Positions 15,804 to 24,392 of a stretch of 64,000 nucleotides of DNA are shown piece after piece. A program made the translations under genes and the position numbers. Where the stretch lies: assembly GCA_964011675.1 (NCBI GenBank), contig CAXGPR010000003.1, forward strand, positions 49,644 to 113,643. The letters are read 5' to 3'. The stretch's first letter is position 1. The number at the start of each line of letters is the position of its first letter. The notes under the pieces are model-generated. The model did not search any database. It was not told the DNA's origin and saw only the letters and a list, made by a program, of their open reading frames with translations. This DNA is from GCA-2693325 sp964011675. GTDB taxonomy: Bacteria > Latescibacterota > UBA2968 > UBA8231.

Positions 15804-17000
15804 TCAGCAAGCGCGTTGGGAAGGCGCTTGTCGCGTCTCTAGGGTGGATGCCTGCCAAAGTGCGTCAACGAGAAATTTTGTGCCCCAGTTTAGTATGGCA
15901 TGCGGGACGTAGGCACCCCTGATGGGATATGAAGATGGCAAGCCGCCGCGAATGCCAGGGTGGCGACGATCCATTGGATGATGGGTTTTAAGGCGATCAA
16001 TTAGGGTGCGTGCCGCACGCGCCATCGAGTCTTCAGTGTCGGCTGATAGGGCCAGAAGAACGAGAGCTAGCTGGGCATTTCCGGTAAGGCACATATGCGA
16101 AGCGCGCGCCTGCCACCCGCTATCCAACGCGCCGGCTAAGTAGCCCGTTTGGCCGACCGTAGGATGGCGTTCTATAATCTCGTTAATCGACTGCTGTACG
16201 GCCTGTTTGGCGTGCGTTCCCGATGGACCCAAGAGGCGGGCACATTCTAGAAGGCCGCGCAGGGTGTAGGAGATGGTGTGGGTGATGGGAACCTCGTCTG
16301 GGACAAGTGCCATATGCGGAAAAAAGCCGTTGTCTAACTGCTGTGGCAAGAGCCACTCGATAAAGGCGAGCGCGCTCTTCCGATAGCGCTCGTCTCTGCT
16401 GAGGTCAAAGACTTCCAGTAGCGGCCATGCAACGCGACTGTGATAGGCGCGGGGGGCCTCCAGGTAGGTTGACCGGACCCATTTGCCATCTGGGTCCTGC
16501 GCGTCTACCAACCAATCGGCGGCTCGCATGGCTGCGGATAGATAGCGTTCGTCGTTCGTGTGTCGGAAGAGCGAGGTCCATCCCAAGATAACTTGGCCCG
16601 TGTTGAACACGATGGGATAGGTGTTGAGGCCAATACCTCCGCGCACGGCTCCCGAGGGCAACTGTACGTCTATTTCCCAGTTCCCCATGCGGCAGGCCCT
16701 GTCTTCAAGGGAAGGTTCCAAACTCCGGCAGGCCAAGAAGGTGGGTATGATATAGCCCGTTGTTTCTGGGTAGGCGGGCATCCACCCGCGGCGTAAAAAG
16801 TAGCCGGCAGAGACGCCCTGTCCGCCACAGGCATCGTGTGCTCGGCAAAGCCAGGTCAAAGCGGCTTGTAGGTGGTCTCGATCTGAGTGCGAAGAGAATG
16901 GTTTACTCTGTTGGACAAGCGTACTCCAGTGGCCGGGGTGGCTCACTAGGTGGAGTTGCTCATAGAGGGAGACGGCAAATTGCTTGGCTGTACGGGCCAT
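15804..17000 (-). CDS. (alpha/alpha)6-toroid (six-hairpin) protein, probable glycan-related enzyme
   Basis: Cytoplasmic protein of 398 residues with no signal peptide. Repeated helical hairpins each end in short aromatic/Gly-rich loops (WGYFLRRGWMPAYPE-like start, SGAVRGGIGLNTYP, NTGQVILGWTSLFRHT, DAQDPDGKWVRSTYLEAP, QLDNGFFPHM, HTISYTLRGLLECARLLG, SGWQARASHMCLTGNAQLA). This is the pattern of six-hairpin glycosidases and terpenoid-cyclase-like toroids, including proteins found in polysaccharide clusters. I cannot assign catalytic residues. It diverges from the AAC(3)-like gene across a 64-base gap, and its genomic setting with FkbH, ACP and GT4 genes suggests a role in surface glycan synthesis or editing. 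Confidence 0.65.
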   Translation of the reverse strand: MARTAKQFAVSLYEQLHLVSHPGHWSTLVQQSKPFSSHSDRDHLQAALTWLCRAHDACGGQGVSAGYFLRRGWMPAYPETTGYIIPTFLACRSLEPSLEDRACRMGNWEIDVQLPSGAVRGGIGLNTYPIVFNTGQVILGWTSLFRHTNDERYLSAAMRAADWLVDAQDPDGKWVRSTYLEAPRAYHSRVAWPLLEVFDLSRDERYRKSALAFIEWLLPQQLDNGFFPHMALVPDEVPITHTISYTLRGLLECARLLGPSGTHAKQAVQQSINEIIERHPTVGQTGYLAGALDSGWQARASHMCLTGNAQLALVLLALSADTEDSMARAARTLIDRLKTHHPMDRRHPGIRGGLPSSYPIRGAYVPHAILNWGTKFLVDALWQASTLETRQAPSQRAC

Positions 17001-17064
17001 GTCAAACTGACTGTTGCGCGGGTGAATGCTCTTTGCAAGGAAAGAGATAACATAATATTTTTCA

Positions 17065-18033
17065 GTGTATTATGATAGACTATTCATCCACGCGATGGAT
17101 CTCATGGTAAAAGAGTTAGTGCGTCGGGCCTTGCCAAGAACCGCGTATGGAATGGGCCGGCGTCTGGTCAAACGTGTGCGCCACAGGGAGAGTTTGGAGC
17201 CGATTGAGGAGGAAGCCCTCGCGGGGATTGTACGCGATGAGCTGGGTCTGAGAGAGGGCGACCTTGCTATAGTGCATTCTTCGGTTGATGCTTTAGGCTT
17301 GGGGTTTCCCTTTACGCGCCTCCTGCCGCTGCTTCGTCGCATCGTTGGCTCTGAGGGTACGCTACTCTTTCCTGCAACTCATTTATTAGAGCGTCCAGAG
17401 CGATGGTTTGAGCGAGATGAGGTATTTGACGTTCGACGAACGCCTACGGCGATGGGGTTGTTGTCCGAGATGGCGCGGCGTCAGTCCGACGCTGCGCGCA
17501 GCCTGCATCCGACGCATTCGGTTGTGGCAGTCGGACCTCTTGCCGGAGAATTGGTCGCAACGCATCACTGTGATCCCTATCCTTGCGGCCAGAAGAGCCC
17601 GTACTCTCAGGTAGCAGAGCGCGGCGGGTTGATCCTTGGTCTCGGCGTGGATGTGGACGTGCTGACGTCTGTTCACTGCGTCGAAGAGATGGGACGGGTG
17701 GCCTTCCCCGTGGACACGCACCGCGAGCGGTTCTATGAAGGACGCGTGCGCTCGGAGACGGGGCAGGAGCACACTGTTTCGACGCTAGTTGCTCACCCGC
17801 GTATTCGCTGGCGATCAATGCGCCCTTTTTTTAAACGACACATTAGCGATTCAGTGTGTCATCGCTTGGAGGTCGGGGGACGATCGTTCTATCGGGCAGA
17901 TGCAACGGCGCTTTTAGAACGGATGGAGAGGCTTGCAGAGCGTGGTGTTACAATTTATCGAAATTGCATATATAGAGGTCATTTTCTGGAGCCACTGCTC
18001 AGCAGATGGGCAGAGAAACTGGAGGAGAGATAA
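17065..18033 (+). CDS. AAC(3)-family acyl-CoA N-acyltransferase-like protein
   Basis: Member of the aminoglycoside 3-N-acetyltransferase superfamily (Antibiotic_NAT), 322 residues. Family hallmarks are LAIVHSSVDALGLG (about 71-84), TLLFPATHLL, VFDVRRTPTAMGLLSEMARR (about 125-144), SLHPTHSVVAVGPLA and CGQKSPYSQVAERGGLILGLG (catalytic His and Cys region), with CVEE after it. Chromosomal family members in polysaccharide loci are thought to acylate amino sugars rather than give drug resistance, and the neighbours (ACP, FkbH, GT4) favour that. GTG 17065 is used; an in-frame ATG at 17095 is possible because the first ten residues are not conserved-looking. Confidence 0.85.
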   Translation: MYYDRLFIHAMDLMVKELVRRALPRTAYGMGRRLVKRVRHRESLEPIEEEALAGIVRDELGLREGDLAIVHSSVDALGLGFPFTRLLPLLRRIVGSEGTLLFPATHLLERPERWFERDEVFDVRRTPTAMGLLSEMARRQSDAARSLHPTHSVVAVGPLAGELVATHHCDPYPCGQKSPYSQVAERGGLILGLGVDVDVLTSVHCVEEMGRVAFPVDTHRERFYEGRVRSETGQEHTVSTLVAHPRIRWRSMRPFFKRHISDSVCHRLEVGGRSFYRADATALLERMERLAERGVTIYRNCIYRGHFLEPLLSRWAEKLEER

Positions 18034-18035
18034 GG

Positions 18036-18323
18036 GTGGAAACTTCTTTAGTAGAGCGGATTGTAGCCGAAGCGGTTGCAGATCTCAATTTACAGCGTAG
18101 CGCCGAAGACCAAATTGGAAAAGATCCCCATGCCCTGCTCTTTGGGCCGGGTGGATCGCTCGATTCTCTTGGCTTAGTACAGCTGATAGCTGAAGTGGAA
18201 AATGGAGTAGAGGATGCGAGTGGCCAGCGCGTTAATTTGGCCGATGAAGCGCTATTGGAATCCGAGGAAAATCCGTTCAAGAGCATTGCATTTCTGTGCG
18301 CCTATCTAGTGCGATTGGTATGA
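18036..18323 (+). CDS. Acyl carrier protein-like protein
   Basis: Small acidic carrier protein of 95 residues. The phosphopantetheine attachment serine is S44 in GSLDSLGLVQLI, the standard DSL motif. Helices before and after are as in ACPs (SLVERIVAEAVADLNL at the start, SIAFLCAYLVRL at the end). I choose the GTG at 18036 because GGAGGAGAG (18021-18029) is a strong ribosome binding site at the right distance; an ATG at 18006 lies inside the preceding gene. It is the expected partner of the adjacent FkbH-like protein, which in known systems loads a glyceryl group on such a carrier. Confidence 0.88.
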   Translation: METSLVERIVAEAVADLNLQRSAEDQIGKDPHALLFGPGGSLDSLGLVQLIAEVENGVEDASGQRVNLADEALLESEENPFKSIAFLCAYLVRLV

Positions 18324-18333
18324 GGGATACGTG

Positions 18334-20001
18334 ATGACGACATCGTGCCTGCTCGTTTCCGATGCAAATATAGCTCCGCTTGCGGGGTATTTGCGCAACG
18401 ACACGGAGAGCCCACAGGTGCAAGTGATCGAAGCACCTTACGGGATTGTCGAACCCGTTTTTCTTTCAGAGCACGAGGTTTGGTCGGGCGTGGAGGGAGA
18501 TACCGCCGCGCTTGTTTGGACGCGCCCACATTCGGCTGTTCCAGCGCTTGCTCAACTCGAATTCGGCCGCGCCGTTTCCAGGGAAGAGATAGCTTCTGGG
18601 GTAGATCGCTTTGTCGAACTATTGCTCGCCAAGAAAGACCGGCTGGGCGCCCTGTTATTGCCTCTGTGGACCCTGCCACCGACGGCTAGAAATCGGGGTG
18701 CTGGCGATTTGAAAAGGGGCGGCTGTCAGTGGGCCGTCCAGCAAATGAACGCCCGCTTGGTCTTGCTGGCTGAGGATAGCGCCCTGATTCACCTACTCGA
18801 TACGCACTCTATGTTGGCTAGCTGTGCGGAGCGCGTCTACGACGCTAAGCTGTGGCATATGGGGAAGATTCCCTTTGCCAATTCCGTGTTTCGGCGGGCG
18901 GTCGGCGAGGTCAAGGCTGTCCTTCGAGCGCTGACGGGGCGGGCAAAGAAGCTTATTGTTCTCGATCTGGATGATACGCTGTGGGGGGGGAGCGTGGGCG
19001 AAGTGGGATGGGAACAGATCCGATTGGGAGGGCACGACTACGTCGGCGAGGCCTTTGTCGTCTTTCAACAGGCTCTCAAGGGACTCTCCTCGCGCGGAAT
19101 TATTCTGGCCCTGGCAAGCCGCAACGAAGAGAGGCTGGCCCTAGAGGCGATTGATTCCCATCCGGATATGGTGCTGCGTCGAGATGACTTTGTCGCGTGG
19201 CAGATCCACTGGGGAGACAAAGCGACTAGCGTAGCGTCCCTGGCATCTGAGTTGAATATCGGTCTGAGCGAGGTCGTTTTTATCGACGACCACCCGGCCG
19301 AGCGCGCGCGGGTTCGCGAAGCGCTGCCCGAGGTGATGGTTCCAGAATGGCCGGAAGACCCAGCGCTCTATGCGGATGCGCTGGCAGAGTTACGCGCTTT
19401 TGATGCACTAGAGCTAAGCGGAGAAGACGGCAGACGGGGGGCACTCTACGCAGAGGAGCGGAAGCGCAGCGCCTCCCTGCGAGAGGTCGAGTCTCTGGAG
19501 GTTTGGCTGGAAAGCTTAGAGCTTGTCGTAACGGCAAAAAAGCTGATGAGCGACGATATTGGACGAGCCGCTCAGCTGCTCAACAAGACCAACCAAATGA
19601 ATCTTCGCACGCGTAGGATGACTGGAGACCAGCTCGCATCTTGGGCCGAGGGCGAGGATCGCGAAGTGTGGACCGTTCGCGTGGCCGACCGCTTTGGCGA
19701 TGCCGGGCTGTGCGGTTTGCTGGGCTTGAAGGGACGAGAGGGAAGGGGCGATGTGACAGACTACGTCTTGAGCTGTCGCGTGATGGGACGAGGTGTTGAA
19801 GAGTCTTTACTATATGTGGCCACCGCGCGCGCGCAGGCCAACGGCTGGTCTTCGCTTCAGGTCGAAATCCTTCCCACAGAAAAGAACAAGCCGTGTCGGG
19901 CTGTGCTCGAACGCCTGTTAGCCGAACGTAAACGGGGGGAAAATAGCTGGGATCTCGAGGGTGTGTTTCCCCTGCCCCAACACGTGGATATGCGCATGTG
20001 A
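18334..20001 (+). CDS. FkbH-like HAD-superfamily IIIC protein with C-terminal GNAT-like domain
   Basis: FkbH-type enzyme of 555 residues. An N-terminal SGNH-like region (about 1-195) precedes the HAD domain, with the nucleophile motif LDLDDTLWGG at about 210-219, LALASRNEE, and VVFIDDHPAERARV as the acidic motif. The C terminus (about 390-550) is GNAT-like, with QLLNKTNQMNLRTRRMT, DRFGDAGLCGLLGL and SCRVMGRGVEESLL, the normal FkbH layout. Known members (FkbH, OzmB, BryA type) take 1,3-bisphosphoglycerate, dephosphorylate it and place glyceryl on an ACP thiol. An ACP gene lies 10 bases upstream, so the same chemistry is likely here, possibly to decorate a glycan. The stop overlaps the next gene start (GTGA). 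Confidence 0.9.
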   Translation: MTTSCLLVSDANIAPLAGYLRNDTESPQVQVIEAPYGIVEPVFLSEHEVWSGVEGDTAALVWTRPHSAVPALAQLEFGRAVSREEIASGVDRFVELLLAKKDRLGALLLPLWTLPPTARNRGAGDLKRGGCQWAVQQMNARLVLLAEDSALIHLLDTHSMLASCAERVYDAKLWHMGKIPFANSVFRRAVGEVKAVLRALTGRAKKLIVLDLDDTLWGGSVGEVGWEQIRLGGHDYVGEAFVVFQQALKGLSSRGIILALASRNEERLALEAIDSHPDMVLRRDDFVAWQIHWGDKATSVASLASELNIGLSEVVFIDDHPAERARVREALPEVMVPEWPEDPALYADALAELRAFDALELSGEDGRRGALYAEERKRSASLREVESLEVWLESLELVVTAKKLMSDDIGRAAQLLNKTNQMNLRTRRMTGDQLASWAEGEDREVWTVRVADRFGDAGLCGLLGLKGREGRGDVTDYVLSCRVMGRGVEESLLYVATARAQANGWSSLQVEILPTEKNKPCRAVLERLLAERKRGENSWDLEGVFPLPQHVDMRM

Positions 20002-21113
20002 AAACGGTTGCTCACTGTATTTCACCCTATTTGCAAACGGCGGGTCCTTGGGTGTATGAACAGGTTTGTCGAGCTCGCTGCTACCGACCAATCGTCCTGA
20101 CGCAGGGCGCGATTAACCTAGATGCGTACCCAGTTGACACCCTGTATAGCGCCGAGGCATTCCCACCCCTTGCGTGCTGGACCAACCGGTTATGGCGTCG
20201 CGTGCAAAACGAGTATCTCTTTTACGAAAATATAATACGGGATGAGAGAGTCGATCTGCTGCACGCGCATTTTGGCTACGAGGGCTGTCGTCTTTTGCGC
20301 GCACAGCGTCGAACCGAACGGCCTTTGTTGACGACCTTTTACGGTGCCGATGCAACGGAATACCCCCGATACCCAAGATGGATGCGCCAATACGAGATCC
20401 TTTTTGAACGCGGGGCCCTGTTTTTGGCCGAAGGAGGCGCCATGGCCGAACGGCTCGTTGCGCTGGGATGTCCTGCGGATCGAGTGCGCGTTTGGCATCT
20501 TGGTGTGGACGTCGAGCGGATCGCCTTTGTCCAACGCCAGAAAGGCGCGAAGGTGCGTTTCTTGATCTGCGCAGGTTTCAAAGAAAAAAAAGGTATTCCC
20601 TACGCGCTGCGCGGTTTGGCGTTGGCCCACAGGCAGCAACCCTTTGAGTACCAGCTAACGCTGATTGGAGACGGGGAAGATAGGGCTGACATTGAGCGCG
20701 AGGTAGATGCACTTGGCCTGAGACCGCACACCGTTTTTCGCGGTATGCTGCCCTATGCGAAGGTCGTAGATGAGCTGTCCGAGCACGACATTCTCTTTCA
20801 AACCAGCGTGACGGCGGCCAACGGCGACGGCGAGGGAGGGGCTCCGGTTATTCTACTGGACGCGCAGGCTTCTGGTATGCCGGTTGTCGCATCAACCCAT
20901 GCGGATATACCCGAATATGTGCGCGATGGAGAGAGCGGTTTTCTCGCCGAGGAGAAGGACGTGGAGGGAATTGCAGAGCGGATTCTCTACCTGGCGACGC
21001 GAGCCGAGGAATGGCCGCGCATGGGACTGGCCGGTCGACAGCACATCGAAGTCTCGTATAGCGCTGAGTGCCAGGCGCGGGCGTTGGAGTCGATTTACGA
21101 CGAAGTGCTGTAA
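19998..21113 (+). CDS. Family 4 glycosyltransferase
   Basis: GT-B fold glycosyltransferase of 371 residues. The N-terminal domain has HAHFGYEGCRLL and TFYGADATEYPRYP; the C-terminal donor domain has ICAGFKEKKGIPYALRGLAL, LIGDGEDRADIEREV, FRGMLPYAKVVDEL and EGGAPVILLDAQASGMPVVA. The E-x7-E motif carries Asp at the second position (GAPVILLD), a known variation. GTG start is coupled to fkbH-like by a GTGA overlap. It probably adds a sugar to the glycan or lipid that the ACP/FkbH/AAC(3) proteins modify. It ends 37 bases from convergent def. Confidence 0.9.
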   Translation: MKTVAHCISPYLQTAGPWVYEQVCRARCYRPIVLTQGAINLDAYPVDTLYSAEAFPPLACWTNRLWRRVQNEYLFYENIIRDERVDLLHAHFGYEGCRLLRAQRRTERPLLTTFYGADATEYPRYPRWMRQYEILFERGALFLAEGGAMAERLVALGCPADRVRVWHLGVDVERIAFVQRQKGAKVRFLICAGFKEKKGIPYALRGLALAHRQQPFEYQLTLIGDGEDRADIEREVDALGLRPHTVFRGMLPYAKVVDELSEHDILFQTSVTAANGDGEGGAPVILLDAQASGMPVVASTHADIPEYVRDGESGFLAEEKDVEGIAERILYLATRAEEWPRMGLAGRQHIEVSYSAECQARALESIYDEVL

Positions 21114-21150
21114 ATCGAGCCGGGGATCAGTGTGTATGGAATGCGCCTGC

Positions 21151-21684
21151 TTACTCTTCCGCAAGCCAGTAGCGCTGGTATTCCTCAAGATAGGTCAGCG
21201 TATCGAGGCCCTGCATTCGGTCTAAGAAGAGAATTCCGTCTAAATGGTCGACTTCGTGCTGTAGAACGCGGGCAAATAAATCGCGCGCACTGAATTCAAC
21301 GGATGCGCCTAGTCTATCATACCCGCGGACGGTTACTTCTACCGAGCGCGGCACGACACCGCGCACTTCTGGGATACTCAGGCAGCCCTCCCATCCAGAT
21401 GCGCTTTCCTCCGACATGGCGATGAATTGCGGATTAAACAGGACGGTAAGAGGGATACCCTCGCCTTCATCTTCTGTCGTGTCAGGGTCGCCTACGACGA
21501 CTAAGCGAATGCTTTTATGTATCTGCGGTGCGGCCAGGCCAATGCCCTCGTAGTCGGTCATGGTTTCAATCATGTCATCGACGAGGCGCTGTACGTCGGG
21601 ATGGTCTATTTGAGCCGGATTGACTTCGGTCGCCTGCTTTCGCAATACGGGGTGTCCCATGCGCGCAACGCGGAGAATGGACAT
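21151..21684 (-). CDS. def: Peptide deformylase
   Basis: Removes the formyl group from the N-terminal Met of nascent proteins using a divalent metal. The 177-residue protein has the three motifs: GIGLAAPQ (47-54), EGCLS (99-103, metal Cys) and HEVDH (143-147, two metal His and catalytic Glu). Residues 66-77 hold a short acidic insert (DPDTTEDEGEG). The end, DRMQGLDTLTYLEEYQRYWL, is longer than minimal PDFs. It lies 69 bases downstream of the MotE-like gene on the same strand, not in the common def-fmt arrangement. Confidence 0.96.
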   Translation of the reverse strand: MSILRVARMGHPVLRKQATEVNPAQIDHPDVQRLVDDMIETMTDYEGIGLAAPQIHKSIRLVVVGDPDTTEDEGEGIPLTVLFNPQFIAMSEESASGWEGCLSIPEVRGVVPRSVEVTVRGYDRLGASVEFSARDLFARVLQHEVDHLDGILFLDRMQGLDTLTYLEEYQRYWLAEE

Positions 21685-21753
21685 GTAGCATACTCCCTGT
21701 GATTATTGATGAGTCTTTTAAGAACTGGGGCAGGGCTGCCGTTGTCAAATGGC

Positions 21754-22368
21754 CTAGCGTCCACTGAGTTGGCGCAGCCGGCGGCGGAGGCGCTCAGCCC
21801 GTTTGGGGTCTATATATGCCAGTGCGTTCTGCCGTTTTTCGGCTTTGAAGTAGCGTAGCGTTTGGGCAGCCATCTCATCATCAAGAGACCGAATTTCTTG
21901 AGCGATGGTGGCAGGAGGCTGTTGGGCTAAGGCTTCTGCCAGAGAGCGAAGCATGGCGTCTCGGTCTTTTTTTAGCACTTCGATTTCGCGGCGCAGTTCG
22001 CCCTTTAAGGTGGAAAACTCTCGTAGTGTCGCGGGGTCTGTTTTGAGGTCCTCTGTGGTAGGATTGGGGTTAGGTTGGGCCCGTTGGATGCTGTCTGTAG
22101 CATTGGTTGCAACTTGTTCGGTAGCAAGAGAAGGGGGCGGCGAGCTCTGCGCACGATCGGGCTTAGAATGGACAGTTGACTTGGGGCGAGCGACAGGAGC
22201 AGTGCGAGGTGCCGAATTCTCCCGTTCAGATACGACGATGCTTCTGTTTGAGGTATGCGGTATTTTATCAGAGCTTCCATTCCCTACAATGCTCATCATA
22301 ATACCCAGTATGAGCACAAAAGAGAGGCTCGTGCCGCCGATTAAGAGTAGTAGAATCTTGGTATTCAT
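21754..22368 (-). CDS. Membrane-anchored coiled-coil protein, MotE/MgtE-N-like C terminus
   Basis: Protein of 204 residues. A single N-terminal membrane helix (about 4-29) precedes a Pro/Ser/Thr-rich linker (30-105), a coiled coil (about 112-143, LKGELRREIEVLKKDRDAML) and a C-terminal helical module (145-200) reading QPPATIAQEIRSLDDEMAAQ then YIDPKRAERLRRRLRQL. That last part resembles the MgtE intracellular N repeat found in flagellar MotE-type proteins (stator stabilisers). The organisation (one helix, coiled coil, MgtE-N-like end facing the periplasm) supports MotE-like, and a flagellar cluster starts 2 kb away on the other strand. Similarity was judged by eye, so other membrane adaptors are possible. 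Confidence 0.55.
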   Translation of the reverse strand: MNTKILLLLIGGTSLSFVLILGIMMSIVGNGSSDKIPHTSNRSIVVSERENSAPRTAPVARPKSTVHSKPDRAQSSPPPSLATEQVATNATDSIQRAQPNPNPTTEDLKTDPATLREFSTLKGELRREIEVLKKDRDAMLRSLAEALAQQPPATIAQEIRSLDDEMAAQTLRYFKAEKRQNALAYIDPKRAERLRRRLRQLSGR

Positions 22369-22507
22369 GCTCGGGAAAATATTGGTTAGTCTGTTCGGAA
22401 TTTAAGCTGATCAAAGCTGCAGGTCTATATCGGGCTTGTATCTTGTTTAAGATATCGAATGGCAACCTAGGCAAAGGTAAAGCAAAGAATAAGCCAGTCG
22501 ATGCGTC

Positions 22508-23137
22508 CTATGGGGATCCTTCGGTTGAGAGAGACGTCGAGCGGCAGCAGCGAAACCCTATTAGATCTAGGTGGTATTCAGCGTCGAGATATCGGCCGTA
22601 GCGGACCTCTGTTCGCGCCATATTTGCGCTGTGGAAGTACGAACCTCCGCGCACAATGCGCCAGCCCTTTTCCTCGTCATACCAAGTTGATGTCCATTCC
22701 CAAACGTTGCCAATCATATCTTGCAGTCCGTAGTCGTTACTGCACTGGGCGAAGGATCCGCTCGGCGCTAGTTCACGACCGCCTACCCAAGCGCCGTTTC
22801 GCAGCAGCGGCGTATTACAACGGCCTGATTCAAAGCGTTCCCCGTATCCGTAGAGATGGTTTTGGGTACCGGTTGCAGCTCGCTGCCATTCCTGTTCGGT
22901 GCACAGACGCTTTTTCCGTTCTGCGCACAGCTTTTCCGCTTCTCCATAGGTCACGTTTACTCTGGGGTAGGATCCGGGCGCGTTGGGATATTCATACACG
23001 TCGATAAAGAATTGATTGATTTGAACCATTGGATCATCGGCTGGTAGAGCAGTGCCTCCATCCTCGGCTGAAGCTGGGAGCACTGTGGCTGCAACAAGCA
23101 CTAGATAAATGATTACTGCTACGATAGTCTGTCTCAT
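22508..23137 (-). CDS. Secreted formylglycine-generating-enzyme (FGE/SUMF1) domain protein
   Basis: Exported protein of 209 residues: signal peptide about 1-25 (cleavage after ASA). The domain has FFIDVYEYPN, PRVNVTYGEAEKLCAERKKR, LCTEQEWQRAATG, GLQDMIGNVWEWTSTWY, WRIVRGGSYFHS and IGFRCCRS, the full order of FGE-sulfatase/SUMF1 proteins. It is shorter than true sulfatase-activating FGEs and no sulfatase is present here, so it is more likely a carbohydrate-binding, structural or other oxidoreductase-type member. It is downstream of the CBM9 gene (69-base gap) on the same strand. Confidence 0.85.
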   Translation of the reverse strand: MRQTIVAVIIYLVLVAATVLPASAEDGGTALPADDPMVQINQFFIDVYEYPNAPGSYPRVNVTYGEAEKLCAERKKRLCTEQEWQRAATGTQNHLYGYGERFESGRCNTPLLRNGAWVGGRELAPSGSFAQCSNDYGLQDMIGNVWEWTSTWYDEEKGWRIVRGGSYFHSANMARTEVRYGRYLDAEYHLDLIGFRCCRSTSLSTEGSP

Positions 23138-23206
23138 AGTATGACCTCGCCACGTAGCGGGGGTAAAAGGCGGTAAATTCTGCGTATTAGCGAAGGGGCC
23201 GCGGCC

Positions 23207-24148
23207 CTAAGGAGCAAAGTTCACTACGCCAAAGCGGGCGGGATGGTGAAACCCACGTTGAAACGTCTCGCTCCACGTATTGTACTCCGTCTTTTCGCTA
23301 TACTGCTCGTTGGCATTGCTTAGGGCCTGCAGGGCGGCTTCCAACTCGGCTAATGTATTCTGGTGTTGAGGGCTGAGAGCAGAGCGCTCACCCGGCTGTG
23401 CATCGCTATGCTCCCACAGGTCATCTATCGCCTGGCGAGTGGACTGCGCGGCCTCGTTCATTTCATTTATGCGCATTTTGGCCTGGCGTCCGGCCTTGCG
23501 TTCGATTCTGTAGAGGTTTAAGCGCCAGTTTGTGCCGGGAGTTGGGCGCTGTCCGCCGGTAATGTCCTCGGCCATAGCTGACCAGGGGATAGCGATCTCC
23601 ACGCTCCATCCAAGATCCTTATCGCTGTTGTCGTTGACAGTTCCATAGGTTTGCACAGCTGTCTTTAGACCTTCTATATCCCAATCAACGGACGAGCGGA
23701 ATTCGGGTTCCACAGAATAGATCAGCAAATCCACCACAGTATTAGTGGGGCTCACTTCCAGCTCTAAGTAGTTGCGTCCGTCGCCGTCCGGGTCGATAAA
23801 GACCTCCACGACTTCTTCTTCCCATAACTTGTCGTCTTCCTGGTCGTAGATTGCCCACATATCCTCATCTGCACATGTGAAAGCGAAGTAAAAATACTCG
23901 TCATCCCACAGCATCTTGGCGTGAGTCGGCCATTCGACAGCGTCGTAGTTATTGAGAATGCGCTCAAATTGGTTGATCTGTGTCGCGCGTTCCCACGCGT
24001 ATTCGTCGAGGTGTCCGTCAACCGAGATGGAAGAGGCGGCGCGCTGGACGCTGTAATGGGAAACGGTCCCCGAGCCTTGGACAATGGTTTGCCCGGCCCA
24101 GATAGAGGCAGTCCACAGCAGAGATATGAGGGTAATTTTTTTCAGCAT
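23207..24148 (-). CDS. Secreted CBM9-like (carbohydrate-binding) protein
   Basis: Exported protein of 313 residues with a signal peptide (about 1-18, SIWAGQ). The central region (about 38-215) has the CBM9_1/DOMON-like pattern: ISVDGHLDEYAWERATQINQ, AKMLWDDEYFYFAFTCAD, EEEVVEVFIDPDGDGRNYLE, WSVEIAIPWSAM and TNWRLNLYRIE. The last ~80 residues form a helical tail (AELEAALQALSNANEQYSEK) ending ARFGVVNFAP. Such stand-alone domains bind glycans or heme-like ligands at the cell surface; the ligand here is unknown. It diverges from the flagellar cluster across 244 bases. Confidence 0.8.
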   Translation of the reverse strand: MLKKITLISLLWTASIWAGQTIVQGSGTVSHYSVQRAASSISVDGHLDEYAWERATQINQFERILNNYDAVEWPTHAKMLWDDEYFYFAFTCADEDMWAIYDQEDDKLWEEEVVEVFIDPDGDGRNYLELEVSPTNTVVDLLIYSVEPEFRSSVDWDIEGLKTAVQTYGTVNDNSDKDLGWSVEIAIPWSAMAEDITGGQRPTPGTNWRLNLYRIERKAGRQAKMRINEMNEAAQSTRQAIDDLWEHSDAQPGERSALSPQHQNTLAELEAALQALSNANEQYSEKTEYNTWSETFQRGFHHPARFGVVNFAP

Positions 24149-24325
24149 GAAGAGTTCCTTTCGCTAAGTGGGACAATATAGGTACGGATCGATTGGGACT
24201 GCAACTGGGGAGCTTTGGGAGGAAATCATTTCCCCTAATAAGTGTATAGATAAACCTATTCTCTGTTGCACCTAAGTTATTGTAAAATATACATAAATAG
24301 ATGGTATGAACGGGTGTTGAGGCTA

Positions 24326-24341
24326 TGGCACAAGCCTTGCT
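24326..24341 (+). promoter_or_regulatory. Sigma-54 (RpoN) promoter of the flagellar cluster
   Basis: TGGCAC-AAGCC-TTGCT matches the -24/-12 consensus TGGCAC-N5-TTGCW exactly, with GG and GC ten bases apart. It lies about 50 bases upstream of flgF and would start transcription near 24353. It is nearly identical to the promoter at 42204-42219. Confidence 0.85.
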
Positions 24342-24392
24342 AAAGGAATGTGTGTGGAAATGCGTGACACATTTTACCTGTGGATGTGAAGT

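Noticed and set aside
17065..18033. AAC(3)-like gene as an antibiotic resistance gene
   Set aside because: It sits in a glycan-tailoring context with ACP and FkbH, has no mobile element nearby, and the superfamily has many non-resistance members.
22508..23137. FGE-domain protein as a sulfatase-activating enzyme
   Set aside because: It is short and no sulfatase gene is present in the window; the domain alone does not establish the activity.
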